A model generated the notes under the pieces. It was not told where the DNA came from and did no database searches. It worked only from the letters and a program-made list of their open reading frames with translations. This document shows, in pieces, positions 11,236 to 21,479 of a stretch of DNA of 64,000 bases (positions are counted from its first letter, which is position 1; each line of letters starts with the position of its first letter). The DNA comes from Thereva unica. Lineage: Eukaryota > Arthropoda > Insecta > Diptera > Therevidae. The translations under genes were made by a program, and so were the position numbers. The DNA lies in assembly GCA_949987705.1 (NCBI GenBank), contig OX465281.1:103997248-104061247 (forward strand), given 5' to 3'.

Positions 11236-13680
11236 ATTTGGAACTATCATTTTCGTGTGTTTTCGTCGGAAATACACATGTCTGTTAATTTTTACCAATT
11301 TTTATTGAAGGGAAGTGAATTTTAAGACTCTACATTGAGTAGAACGAATAATTCCAAGCATTTTTTATTAAAAATCGTTTTTTGTTACTCAACAACAAAA
11401 TCAACAACAAAAAATGTAACAAAATGTCATATTCGTGTATTGTCATCGGGAATATGTATGCCTGCAAAGTTTCATCCATTTGCATTGAGTAAAAGGCGGT
11501 TAAATTAACGTTACAAGATTTGATGCTCCGAAGTGAAAGTAAAGAAAAGAGTTTAAAAATGGAATAATCCCTGAAAACCCATTTCAATTTTTTCAACATA
11601 ATAAAAAACCCTTGATGCCAAATTCCCCATTAAAATTATCTCGTCTATTCATTTCATTCCCTCATTGTAAAATTTCACCCATCAGCTACGAAATCATCAT
11701 CATTTTTTCACCCTCTTTGCCCTTCCCTAACAAAACAATAGGAAAAAGCGCATAGGAATCTGTTTTTAGATTCGCAGCCACTAAACCCAAAGCCGTAGCT
11801 TCTGATTTTGTTTTCAAATGCGCAAAGGGCTTTCACATAAACCAGAAAAAGTTTATTTCGGAAACTAACCATATATAGCGGAGCATAAAACCCTGCGATA
11901 TTAGCGCCCCCAGCTCGTGGTGCCGTAACCTGAAGTTAATTTGACTCGCGTTTGCCCATATCTACTTAGTATATAATCAATGTCAAAGCCCTTGACGCAT
12001 GTTGGAAGAAAAACCAAAAGTTTCGGATCTAAAAATAGATTCCTGTAGGGCATTCCTTTTGTTTTGTTTTGGAAGGGGGTGGGTGGGCTGAAACTACGAT
12101 GATTTCTTGGCCGGTGTCTGAAATTTATGAATGAAGAAATTATGGGAAGAGAGATTTAATGTGAAATTTAGCATCGTGTTTTTTTTTATTTTGAGAAAAA
12201 TTAAATAAGTTTGTTTTTAACAAAATTCTAGTTTTTTTGTATTGATTTTATTATTGCTTTTAGAGCAAATTGAGCAAACTATTTGAAAATGTGAATATAT
12301 GTATACATATTTGCGTGCAATAATAGAAAAAAAATAAAAAACTTTCGTTTAAAACCCTACTTCATATTTCTCAAGAGTGGTAGTCGTCAATGAAAAAAGA
12401 AGAGTTCCGATTTGGAAAGATTTTTTAAAATGTTTGTTTTAAGGGTAATTGTTTACTTTATCAGACGCAAAAGTTCGCGCAATACTCCAAAAATGCGGTG
12501 AGTTTTTGGTGGGAGAATTAAACTGCTATTTTTTATAAAAATTACTTTTACAAAATTTTAACCCTGAATAACCAACTGGTGACCAACGGCTAATTCCAAA
12601 AGCAACATGCTCTGGTCAACCCCTTACAAAGCCTACCTCCTGCGGGGGTGCGGTGATAACGTAAATAATTATCTAAAATTCTAAGAATTTTATATATATG
12701 TACATGTATATGAATATCCCACTCCACCACCCGTTCATTTAATTATGGTAGCTTCAATAAAACTACCCTTTTGCTTACTTCTGATAGTATCAAATTTTAA
12801 AAATTAATGAAAATAATCCAATTGGAAATAAAAATAATTTAAATTATTAAGAACAAACCAGTCTGGATTCATTATTCAACTGGAAGCCTGCCATGAAAAC
12901 CTATAATTAGTGGCGGGTCCGTCGACACAAAAACTCAGTTGTTGCAAACAAGTTGGAATTCTTGATGTTCAGGTTGCAACGAGAGCCAAACTTCAAACAT
13001 ATTGTGTAGCTATAAGAATGATGAGGGCTCACATGCTCTTGCTTGGGACAACCAGCTTTTTTAGTATGTATAAATTAACCGTTAATTTAAAGGCCTTCGT
13101 GATATTCAATATTCATCTTACTAGGTAGCTGGGCATGTGAGCCTTATAGCTAGCTATTCAAAAGATTTCCCATTGAGTTTTATCTGTGAAACAAAGGAAA
13201 GCTGCTGGAAATGTGCGCAAAAACATTCCGTGGACATTGTCCGCACAAGGATTCCGCCGGCCATTTCATTCAAACATCAAAGTAAGACGGGCAAAACCCT
13301 CTTTCGTGTAGACCCACCATTAAACACTAAATGCACATCAGCCAGTTTCTTAACAAGTTCTTTAATACATATCTACAATATTTTCATTCAGTTTTACTAT
13401 TTTTTTTGGTTCAAAGGTGATTTTTTTATTAAATGCTGGTCATTTTCTTAAAAGTTGTAGCTTTAAAAATTATTGAGTTGATTGAGTGGATAGAAAAGCC
13501 GCCTCTTTTTAAAACTGCATACATTTTTGCAGAAACTTGAGCGCAGAGTTATGCGTGCAAATTCCTTTGCACAAGTGGAAAATTCGACGCTTTCTGTAAA
13601 ACTGTAAAATTAACGCACATCTCAGTACTAAAGAACTGGTTTGAGAGCTTTATTTCTGGCCATTCAATTAAGGTAGTACG

Positions 13681-14361
13681 GGATGGCGTCGAATCTCGAC
13701 CGGCGTTTTCCGAGAGTCGACTTTCTCACCTGATTTCTTTCTAATATTCATTAACCACTTAATGCGAGGATTTTTCTGTGAAATGAGGTAAAATAAAAGC
13801 ATTTTTTTTTTATTTTTATTCATAATATATATATATATATATATATCGTTTTCCATTCTCCAAAAAAATTGAAAAAAAAATCAAATAAAATAAATGAAAA
13901 TTGTTGAATATAGAAATTGATGTATATAAATATAAAGTAAAAATTGCTTACTTTACGGTCAAAAACAATAAATAAAAAATATTTGCAAAATACACTTAAA
14001 ATATGCAACTGAAAAACACTGCATAAAACCGTGAATGCAAAGAAAAAGCACGTCAGATCGTGTTAGTTTATGTTTTGTTATACGCAGGCGGGCGCATGCC
14101 ACTGGCGCACGCATTAAATTCGAAGGAGCTTACAATAAATATACACTAAGCTCTATGAAATACAAAAGGGCGAGAAGGTATCGCTCCAGATAAAAATTTA
14201 ACATAATATTTATAAGTGGCGAGAGGTACTCGGGATAGCGCAAATCAGAACACATTTGATGCGCGAGAGGGTCTCGTTCGAGATGCTTAAGTGGTTAATG
14301 ATATGCTCTCATCCCCTCCAACCCAGTTCATACTTTTGGCAATGACACAATGCGTTACTCC
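13681..14361. mobile_element. 681-bp insertion with TACG target duplication
   Basis: Absent from unit 1 (junction near 8750-8790). TACG occurs on both sides (13677-13680 and 14362-14365). A short inverted pair, ATTAACCACTTAA (about 13749) and TTAAGTGGTTAAT (about 14287), lies subterminally. An AT dinucleotide tract is at 13827-13846. It looks like a non-autonomous DNA transposon of unknown superfamily; no coding sequence is seen. Confidence 0.55.
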
Positions 14362-15291
14362 TACGCCTTCGTCAATATAAGACAAGAACAGGCAAGACCT
14401 TGTCTAATAGAGTGTGAACTCTCATCCCTCGAAAAAACTGTACCCATCCTTCCCTTTATCTCAGTGGCAAAAAGAATCTAATAGCTGACTCATCTCTTAA
14501 CATCTTAAGATACAAATTCACCAAAGCAAACAAACATTTGCTCGCCGGCAAAATGACGTCACGAAGAAAGTGCATATCGCAGCTATGCACATTTGGAACA
14601 TCATCTTTTTACGTCATTATCACGTCAAGAGAAAATGCCTTTGGTGGACTCGTACTTTTAGACGTAATTTAATCTTCAGTGGCATTCCGTATTACAATAT
14701 TGTTAAATCCGATTAGAAGACGAAGCAGCTTGCAAGTAAAAATTTACCAATATTGTTAAATTTTCATGTAAAATAAATGTTAATATTGTATAATATAAAA
14801 TACGGTTTTGGCAGTTTCGAAAAAAAATAACAATATTGCAATAGAAAATAAGGTCCCAAATCTGCGATGGAGTAATCACATATTCCAAATCGCCAAACAA
14901 GCTTATCAATGCAATGCTTATCAATTATCAGATTCCTGAAGAGATGCAAGTTCCTCCTTCAGCAGGCGGCCCTCTACAATCTACAAGTCCTACATTTCGC
15001 CTTATATGGAATTGTATTGAACATAACTCGTATATCTGGGCAGAAGTTATGTTCCCATGGCCACAACCCATACGACACATGACCCCAACCAAAAGCTCAC
15101 GAGCCTTACGGCACAAGCCACCATCAATGACCTCGATACTTCGGGAGCATCCGGCTACCTAGATATTTAGTTAGCAATATTGTAACATTATTAATATTAT
15201 TATTCTTTCATCTTTGGAAAAAATAAATTAACAGAACTTCAGCCTCGGATTAATCTTTATCAAAATGCGTCTGGTTGTAATTACAATAATT

Positions 15292-15525
15292 GGTTTAATA
15301 GTCCTCTCAATTTATTTTAACTCGTTATAAATCCCTAGTTTTTGTTGTAATAAAATACTATATATTTAATTGTTTTTGACGGTTGCGTGATGCGAACCTG
15401 TATTACAGGTGCCCCAAAAACTAGCTTGCCTTGGCTGGAGAAGGTGCAAAACGAAGAAGGTACACTGGCGATAGCACCCTTTTGCTTCTCTAGAGACCCT
15501 TCAAGCCACGGTAGTATTTGCAGCC
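15292..15525. mobile_element. About 234-bp insertion private to tandem unit 2
   Basis: Bases between ACAATAATT and CCCTCGCTAATTT are missing from unit 1 (about 9692-9697), so this is an insertion or a deletion in the other copy. There are no clear TIRs or poly-A and no gene. Confidence 0.4.
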
Positions 15526-16252
15526 CTCGCTAATTTTTACCGCTTTTACCTACATGCACCTTTTTTCCCAAGACAGCCAACTCGGCCTATCGCAGGCCCA
15601 CTACATATACCTCCCCTTCGTTAATAAATAGAACAAACAGCCGGTGTTGTTGAAACCATATAACACCTCACAGATCAAACGCAAGGTTCATTGACATCTA
15701 CGTATAAAAGGTTCACCATGCCACATAAATAGAAATTATTTATACATATATCTCAATAGTAGTACAATTATCCGTAAAAATTACTAATTTCTACGAATTC
15801 TATTTGTCATTCAAAATTTAAAAAAATGGAATAATCCCTGAAAACCCATTTCAATTTTTTCAACATAATAAAAAACCCTTGATGCCAAATTTCCCATTAA
15901 AATTATCTCGCCCATTCATTTCATTCCCTCATTGTAAAATTTCACCCATCAGCTACGAAATCATCATTTTTCATCCTCTTTGCCCTTCCCTAACAAAACA
16001 GTAGGAAAAAGCGCATAGGAATCTATTTTTAGATTCGCAGCCACTAAACCCAAAGTCGCAGCTTCTGATTTTGTTTTCAAATGCGCAAAGGGCTTTCACA
16101 TAAACCAGAAAAAGTTTATTTCGGAAACTAACCATATATAGCGGAGCATAAAACCCTGCGATATTAGCGCCCCCAGCTCGTGGTGCCGTAACCTGAAGTT
16201 AATTTGACTCGCGTTTGTCGTTTGTCCATATCTACTTAGTATATAATCAATG

Positions 16253-16901
16253 TCTAACCTTAAGAAAGCTTTCGATAATATTTTCACCTAAAAGTATGCA
16301 GAATTAAATATAAATTTAATTTGCTTCTAAAATTTATCCTAAAAGTATGCCAAACAGTAATTAGTCATGGTAACGATTTTCGTCTCCGCACATTCTTTCA
16401 AATAGACCCCAGGGATAAGACATATTCATGTCAAAAAAATACGATAGTGTATTTTGGTAAATAACACTTTCCCTTAATAAGTATCTGTTCAATTAAATAT
16501 ATGTAGATTCCGACTGCATATGTTTATTACTTTAAGGAAAGAAGGTTTACTCGAATAAGACTTAGATAGAGGATTTTCCATTTAATTTATTCAAAAATTA
16601 AATTATTTTTCATGCATTTAGCTTTCATGAAGTTCATTTACCATGGAGTTGTCAGTACTAGTACTGGGCTCCATGCTGAAAGGCAACTCAAATATTCAAT
16701 TCACTTGCAAAAATGCACGAAGCTTCACATGCTTATTAGCTACATATTTCACTTTTTTATATGGAACAAATCGTCACATGCTGCTTTGCTACATTTATCT
16801 TCAAGCAATAGTGACGGAAAGCTGCATATGAAACTTTGGTGTGCGGCCGGCCTAACGCCTCCTTCGTTGCTTTATACCCCGCCACCGCTACCTCGAAACT
16901 T
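16253..16901. other. Right interior of outer foldback, no gene seen
   Basis: Follows the 7-bp target duplication of the 9.47-kb element. Contains the inverted partner (about 16387-16424) of 6003-6038. Open frames at 16612-16911 show no known domain and end exactly in the arm, so they are not called. Confidence 0.5.
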
Positions 16902-17551
16902 CTCGAATTAGAATGTTCGCCCTATGTACCATTTTCAAAAGCATTTTTACCATTGTTCTCCAAACTTATATTAAAATGTGAGATAGACAAATTGTAGCCA
17001 CTAGCCTATACTTTCAGAAACCGTTTTGGAAATTTCAATCGGGCCACTCTGCTAATATTGGCGCAATATGCAAGATTAGGGTCTATTTTGTTTATACTGC
17101 AATTATGCAGAAACTATACATGCGACAAACTTCATCTTTTGGAAGTTTAAAGTATATGTACCAGGGTACTATGTCCCAAAAAATCATACCCTAATATTGC
17201 AAAGTAACAGAGGTATGAGTTTTTGAAAAAAATGACCTTTTTAAGGGGTTTTTTAGCTTTTCTCGGCGAAAAATTATCCGATCGAGGTCTAGTAAACCCC
17301 ATTTTGTAGGGTTTTCAATTCTCTACAAATATCCTGTTGGGAGTAACGTGATTCATCTAGTACTTTTTATTGTATACGCCAAAAACGGAAAAAGTACTCA
17401 TTTTTGTTGCTAATTATTGTTTAAACAATTCCACATGAGTAAATTTTGGCTGGTTTTTTGGTTTTAGTAATCTATGAGATACCCCTGAACTAGTAGTGCA
17501 AGCAGTTTGCTGTACAATTTTTTAACACGAAAAAATCTCTAATGACTGGTC
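16902..17551 (-). repeat. Right arm of outer foldback, uninterrupted
   Basis: Reverse complement of 1509-2061 followed directly by 5458-5512. This shows that the left arm was once continuous and dates the 2062-5457 element as the later event. It ends at CTCTAATGACTGGTC followed by TA. Confidence 0.85.
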
Positions 17552-17978
17552 TAATAGCAAACACAAAACCTCCTAAACATCCATCCAATATAATGTAAAC
17601 AAAAACATGAGAACCCGAAACCACCGTCACCATGAACAGATAATTACGTCAGGGATTCCGCCCGGTTAAAGTAATTAAAACACAACGGGAATCCCATGCG
17701 CATGACACGGGCCATGTGTGAAATATAACTTGACCCATGTCACTGGAGAAGTGCATTAGCACATATTCTGTTGCTATTATGGTGACTAAGCGACTTGCGT
17801 AATTTATTGCAGTCGAAATTATTTGAACCATATTTTCTTGACCTTCTTATGTTTTTGCCGAGGAGGAGAAATTGTAAACATAAGCGATGGATATTGGAAA
17901 GTGGAAATCCAAAGTCCATCCCTTATGTAATGGAATGCCCTTCTTAAATTTTAAGAACTTTGTAGTAGAATAAGATTG

Positions 17979-17985
17979 TATAAAA
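17979..17985 (+). promoter_or_regulatory. TATA box of LTR
   Basis: TATAAAA, placed about 50 bases before an AATAAA signal and about 260 before the primer binding site, as in U3 promoters of Gypsy elements. Position-based inference. Confidence 0.45.
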
Positions 17986-18034
17986 GAGCAAAGCAATTAC
18001 CGATCTTGGAGGAATTGCTTTAAGATTGTCATAA

Positions 18035-18040
18035 AATAAA
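18035..18040 (+). promoter_or_regulatory. Poly(A) signal in LTR
   Basis: AATAAA in the presumed R region, with a T-rich stretch about 25 bases downstream. Confidence 0.4.
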
Positions 18041-18243
18041 CTTGGCTTTCAGCCTTAAATTTTATTAATTTCTTTTTGGTGATTCTTCACATTTTGGCAT
18101 TCATTGCCTCTAAATCTGCAGTGCCCAACTGCTTAGCCTAATTAACTAATTATTTTGGCATTTCTGCCTATTACATTTGCGACCAGACGCTGAGCAATTT
18201 TCTGGTAAGTGTTATCAATCACGGATACAATCCGGACACAACA

Positions 18244-18261
18244 TGGCGACCCTGCGAACTG
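18244..18261 (+). promoter_or_regulatory. tRNA primer binding site
   Basis: TGGCGACCCTGCGAACTG immediately follows the LTR end. The TGGCGACC start matches the Arg-tRNA-type primer sites known from 412 and mdg1; later bases differ. It primes minus-strand DNA synthesis. Confidence 0.55.
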
Positions 18262-18287
18262 CGACAGAATACTTTTTCCCATAGACC

Positions 18288-18736
18288 ATGGATGATTTAA
18301 AAAGCGAATTCAACAAATTCTTCGAGAGGTGGACCAAAATAATAGAAGAACATATCGAGGAGACAAAACCAAAACCATCAACAACAGAGGCATCGAAGAC
18401 TGACGAGTACGTTCCAGAACCATCAGCAACAACGAGCCCAGCAGTATACATACCAACACCTGGACCGCACCACTGACAATAGCGGAATACAGAAGAAGGA
18501 CAGAAGCGAAAAAGATCCAGCAACCGACGAAGCAAGTACCAAAACTATTAAGGGATCCAACGAAGACGAAACGAGGAGGAAAGGTGTTCCAGAAAAGAAA
18601 AGAGCTGGCAATTCTATACAAGAAACTAAACCTGTCAACATCAACAGACAAAATTAAAGCCATAAAACTAAAAATCCGCCAAATACGGCAAAATGAGATT
18701 CGCAGACACGAAGATAGAGGAAAAGATCTTCCTTAA
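18288..18736 (+). pseudogene. Short ORF upstream of gag (ORF0), frameshifted
   Basis: Starts ATG 18288 (MDDLKSEFNKFFERWTK), runs to about 18470, then needs a one-base shift to continue as a strongly basic stretch (EYRRRTEAKKIQQP onward, many Lys/Arg and Gln) to TAA 18734-18736, about 148 residues in all. The N-terminal half is acidic and Pro/Thr-rich. It lies between primer site and gag, where 412/mdg1-group elements are reported to carry extra small ORFs. Function is unknown; the basic half could bind RNA. It overlaps the next ORF by 44 bases in another frame. Confidence 0.5.
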
Positions 18737-18908
18737 CTCGGGATCAGCGAGCAACGCGTCCAGCGCCACATACTCCGCAACACACATCGTTGGAGCCATC
18801 TCAGGAGCCGTGGGCATAGTAATAATATTTTTAGTAGCTTATTATTTAACAAAAAAATATATTAGAAAAACAGTTGTAAGGACTGTGAATAAAAATAGTT
18901 CAGTTTAA
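18693..18908 (+). CDS. Small single-pass membrane protein upstream of gag
   Basis: 71 codons from ATG 18693 to TAA, uninterrupted. A Ser/Ala/Thr-rich N-terminal half precedes one clear membrane helix (IVGAISGAVGIVIIFLVAYY, residues about 33-52), followed at once by a basic stretch (LTKKYIRK) that would hold the C-terminus in the cytoplasm. It sits 121 bases before gag. A membrane peptide before gag is not part of the canonical gag-pol layout. It may belong to the small-ORF set of this clade or be a misplaced envelope tail. Inference only. Confidence 0.5.
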   Translation: MRFADTKIEEKIFLNSGSASNASSATYSATHIVGAISGAVGIVIIFLVAYYLTKKYIRKTVVRTVNKNSSV

Positions 18909-19392
18909 ACAAAAAGAAAATATAATATAAATTTGCAATTATAACAATGTATAGAGACTAAAATTATAAATTAAATTTCAAAACAAAAAAAAATTTTTAT
19001 TATTCTTTACAAAGGAAAGATAGTAGGTTATGATATATTTAGAGGAATTGACGAAGATACTAAAGAATCTAAAAAAGGCTCCTAAGAGAGAGTATACGGA
19101 AAAATACCTTGCCAAATTACTTCTTAAGGTAAATGAAATTAGGGAAAAATTTAAAGAAGAAATATCTGAAGCAAAATTGACGGATGAAGAAGAGCTACGA
19201 GTAAAGAATACATTTAAGGAAACATTAAAAGGAATAGAGGCTTTCGTGAGAATAGAAATAAACGAAACAATAAACATGACGTCCACAAACATATTCTCCA
19301 ACCTCAAAATAATACCAGAATTCACAGGAAAACCCGCAGACTTACAGAACTTTATAAGTATAGTCAAAGTGCTAGAGAAAAATATCCCGGAA

Positions 19393-21479
19393 CAGTGGCG
19401 GATTTAGGGGGGGCTATAGGGGCTTCAGCCCAGGGCGGCAAATTTTGAGGGGCGGCAAATTTTCAACACATTTTTTTTATATTTTAACCGGACAACGTAT
19501 ATATGAGAACGAATGATAATTTGAAACCACATGTCATAAAGAAGGTTGTAATCAGAGACTATTTACTGTACACATTTAATCCCAATACTTTACGATATCC
19601 TTCCTAAACCAACCGTCGTGCGTAATATATTCGTCTGAAGAGCGATGTGTCAGATGGGTCTAAAGGTCCCAATACACGAGCGCTCCATTATGGCGACACT
19701 ACAATGTTGCCAGTCCATTGGATCCGTTCCAAAATTAGGGCACACACACGATAGTGCCTGAGTCAGTCAGCCGATTGCAGTCGGTTAGACGAGCACAGTA
19801 CTTAAATTTTGTTTTCACAAAGGTTGCATCTCCCTCCGACAAAGTGATAATGGTTACAAATGAATTTTATTGTTTTATTGCCCTCATAAATGAGCACATC
19901 GGAATAGAAAAATACCGAAAAAAAATGTGTCAAATGCGTCACATTTGAAAGTGGCTATGATTGTTGCGTCGTAAAATTTATATGAAAAAGAAATCACATT
20001 TCAGGAATATTTGTATCTCGGGTCACTTGTTGCCTAGGGACATTTGTATTGAAGGACATTGGTGCAAGGTACACTATCCATCACTCGATACTCACATCAA
20101 AGCGGTTTGTGTATGATGCGGGTATTACACTAAGCATTCATTTTCCTGCCTCTTTTTTTGTGTAAAAATTGTGATGCGTTTGTAGTTGTGCAATAAACGC
20201 GAATGAGAGGGGAATTTCTCATAGTTTTCGCAGACCCCCGAGTACGATGTTATATTTGTGTTAGTGTAATGGAGGGTGAGTCTGGCAAATTTTTTGGCTC
20301 AAAAGTGAGGAGTCATATGACGCATGAATTGTACTTCCTTGCGACCCCTTGCCTAAAAAACCGGTTTTGGGTATGGGGGTAATAAACGAAATGAATTATA
20401 GTGTAACTTGCACCATTCACATATGGCGCCGCGCTTTTCAAATCCAAAGAATATCCAAATCTTTGGCTTGGGTTTCGCGTGCAAACAAATTGTTGTTGTT
20501 TTGGCTTGGCGTGGTGTAATTTGGACGGATGGAGCGCTTGTCACGAGCGGCTTGTGTATTGTGCCCCTAAGGCCAAAGCACACCAAAATAGGCCAGGGCG
20601 GCAGACGACGGACTTCCACCGTGCCCGTATGTCGACCCAGACGTACACCACTAGTGGGAAATGCGGGAGGGGGGAGAGGGGAGTTTCAAGCTGTAACAGG
20701 AAAAAGGTTGATGCACGCATTACACTGGTCTGCAAAAAACGGCTCATTTTTTGGCCTTTCCAATTTAATAGTCGTATCCTAAGTATTTTTTCGCGCTGAA
20801 TCCGAATCCGTTGGCCAAATTGCCCTATCACGTCAGGATTTTGAGCAATCCTAACCTAAAAGTGCCAAAAAGCGTGTTTTTTGCACTTTTGCGCGTTAAA
20901 TATCTCAAAACTATGGAATGATAGGGCAAATCGGACAACGGGATGGTTTTCAGCATGCCAAAATCTACAGAAAACCATGTCGAAACCGTTAAATTTGAAA
21001 AAACTTTTTTTGTAATACTGAAAAGAAAAACTGCGGTGCAACGATGATATCATGTGTTAATAAAAATCGTCGATTTCGCGCCAAGAAGTTTTTCTTTTCA
21101 GTATTACAAAAAAAGTTTTTTCAAATTTAACGCTTTCGACATGGTTTTCTGTAGATTTTGGCATGCTGAAAACGATCCCGTTGTCCGATTTGCCCTATTT
21201 GAGATATTTAACGCGCAAAAGTGCAAAAAAACACGCTTTTTGGCACTTTTAGGTTAGGATTGCTCAAAATCCTGACGTGATAGGGCAATTTGGCCAACGG
21301 ATTCGGATTCAGCGCGAAAAAATACTTAGGATACGACTATTAAATTGGAAAGGAGAAAAAATGTGCAGACCAGTGTTACCAGTGATTATAAAAACCTGGT
21401 TGATGGATGATGTAAGAGCGGTGGTGGGGCGGCAGATCTCTTCCAGCCCTTAGGCGGAAATTGTGTAAATCCGCCCCTG
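19393..21479. mobile_element. Non-autonomous hAT element inside Gypsy gag
   Basis: Ends CAGTGGCGGATTTAGG (19393) and AAATCCGCCCCTG (to 21479), flanked by identical TCCCGGAA copies (19385-19392 and 21480-21487): the 8-bp duplication and CAGTGGCGG ends are classic hAT. 2,087 bp long. No transposase is seen; about 19410-20720 has no credible frame. Its right part contains a 653-bp palindromic element. Shares end sequences with the hAT insertion at 46280-47766. Confidence 0.85.
20723..21375. mobile_element. 653-bp near-perfect palindromic element
   Basis: CACTGGTCTGCA (20723-20734) is mirrored by TGCAGACCAGTG (21364-21375). The arms pair over almost the full length and meet near 21049. TTA flanks both ends (20720-20722 and 21376-21378), consistent with a 3-bp (or TA) target duplication. 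It is nested in the hAT element. The two arms explain all local open frames, which occur as mirror images. Confidence 0.8.

Larger units (their letters stand above)
9991..11549. mobile_element. Palindrome-plus-minisatellite insertion 1
   Basis: This segment is absent from the corresponding place in tandem unit 2 (junction near 15815), so it is a discrete insertion of about 1.56 kb. It starts with a palindrome (about 10005-10505), continues with at least three degenerate repeats carrying ATTTGATACCCATGCCGAG and GCCGCCATTTT motifs (about 10800-11230), and ends with a tail whose last bases (AAAGAAAAGAGT) echo the left palindrome end. The layout matches the insertions at about 33970-36180 and 37204-42034. 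No protein is seen. Confidence 0.6.
7040..11986. repeat. Tandem unit 1 of the 9.47-kb element
   Basis: 7040-9990 plus 11550-11986 matches 11987-16252 at high identity once three later insertions are removed, about 3.4 kb net in each copy. It ends with a right-type TIR (11953-11986) that runs directly into unit 2. A frame of up to 174 codons (8553-9077) has no recognisable domain and is not preserved in unit 2, so I do not call a gene. Confidence 0.8.
6780..16252. mobile_element. 9.47-kb DNA element with 33-bp TIRs and 7-bp target duplication
   Basis: The left end CATTGATTATA (6780-6790) and right end TATATAATCAATG (16240-16252) belong to inverted repeats of about 33 bp with two mismatches. 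Directly outside lie identical TCTAACC copies (6773-6779 and 16253-16259), a 7-bp target duplication. The body is a unique left piece (6780-7039) followed by two tandem copies of a unit of about 3.4 kb, each finishing with the right-type TIR (11953-11986 and 16222-16252). Later insertions lie at 9991-11549, 13681-14361 and 15292-15525. No transposase is recognised. TIRs starting CA with a 7-8 bp duplication would allow P-like or other superfamilies. Confidence 0.7.
11987..16252. repeat. Tandem unit 2 of the 9.47-kb element
   Basis: Second copy of the 3.4-kb unit, beginning TCAAAGCCCTTGACGCATG as at about 7046. It carries its own private insertions at 13681-14361 and 15292-15525 and lacks the 9991-11549 insertion, so all three arrived after the duplication. 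Confidence 0.8.
1509..17551. mobile_element. 16-kb foldback DNA element with long terminal inverted repeats
   Basis: The left end begins GGCCAGTCATTAGAG (1509-1523). The right end is its near-perfect reverse complement, CTCTAATGACTGGTC (17537-17551). Each end is flanked by TA (1507-1508 and 17552-17553), consistent with a TA target duplication. The inverted arms are about 0.6 kb: left 1509-2061 plus 5458-5512 once the later insertion is removed, right 16902-17551. The interior holds one short Cys-rich coding end (5477-5671), a second large inverted-repeat element (6780-16252) and unassigned sequence. No transposase, polymerase or integrase is recognisable, so this copy is non-autonomous or gutted. 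The superfamily is unassigned. A Maverick is unlikely because no Maverick gene is visible and the duplication is not 6 bp. Confidence 0.7.
17594..18243 (+). repeat. 5' LTR of Gypsy element (boundaries inferred)
   Basis: Starts TGTAAAC and ends CAACA directly before the primer binding site, giving the TG...CA form. Contains a TATA box and an AATAAA downstream, as expected for U3-R-U5. Without a second LTR the left boundary is a guess. Confidence 0.5.

Noticed and set aside
1509..17551. Maverick/Polinton identity for the 16-kb element
   Set aside because: Size and long inverted ends fit, but no polymerase B, integrase, ATPase or capsid sequence is visible and the flanks suggest a 2-bp TA duplication rather than 6 bp.
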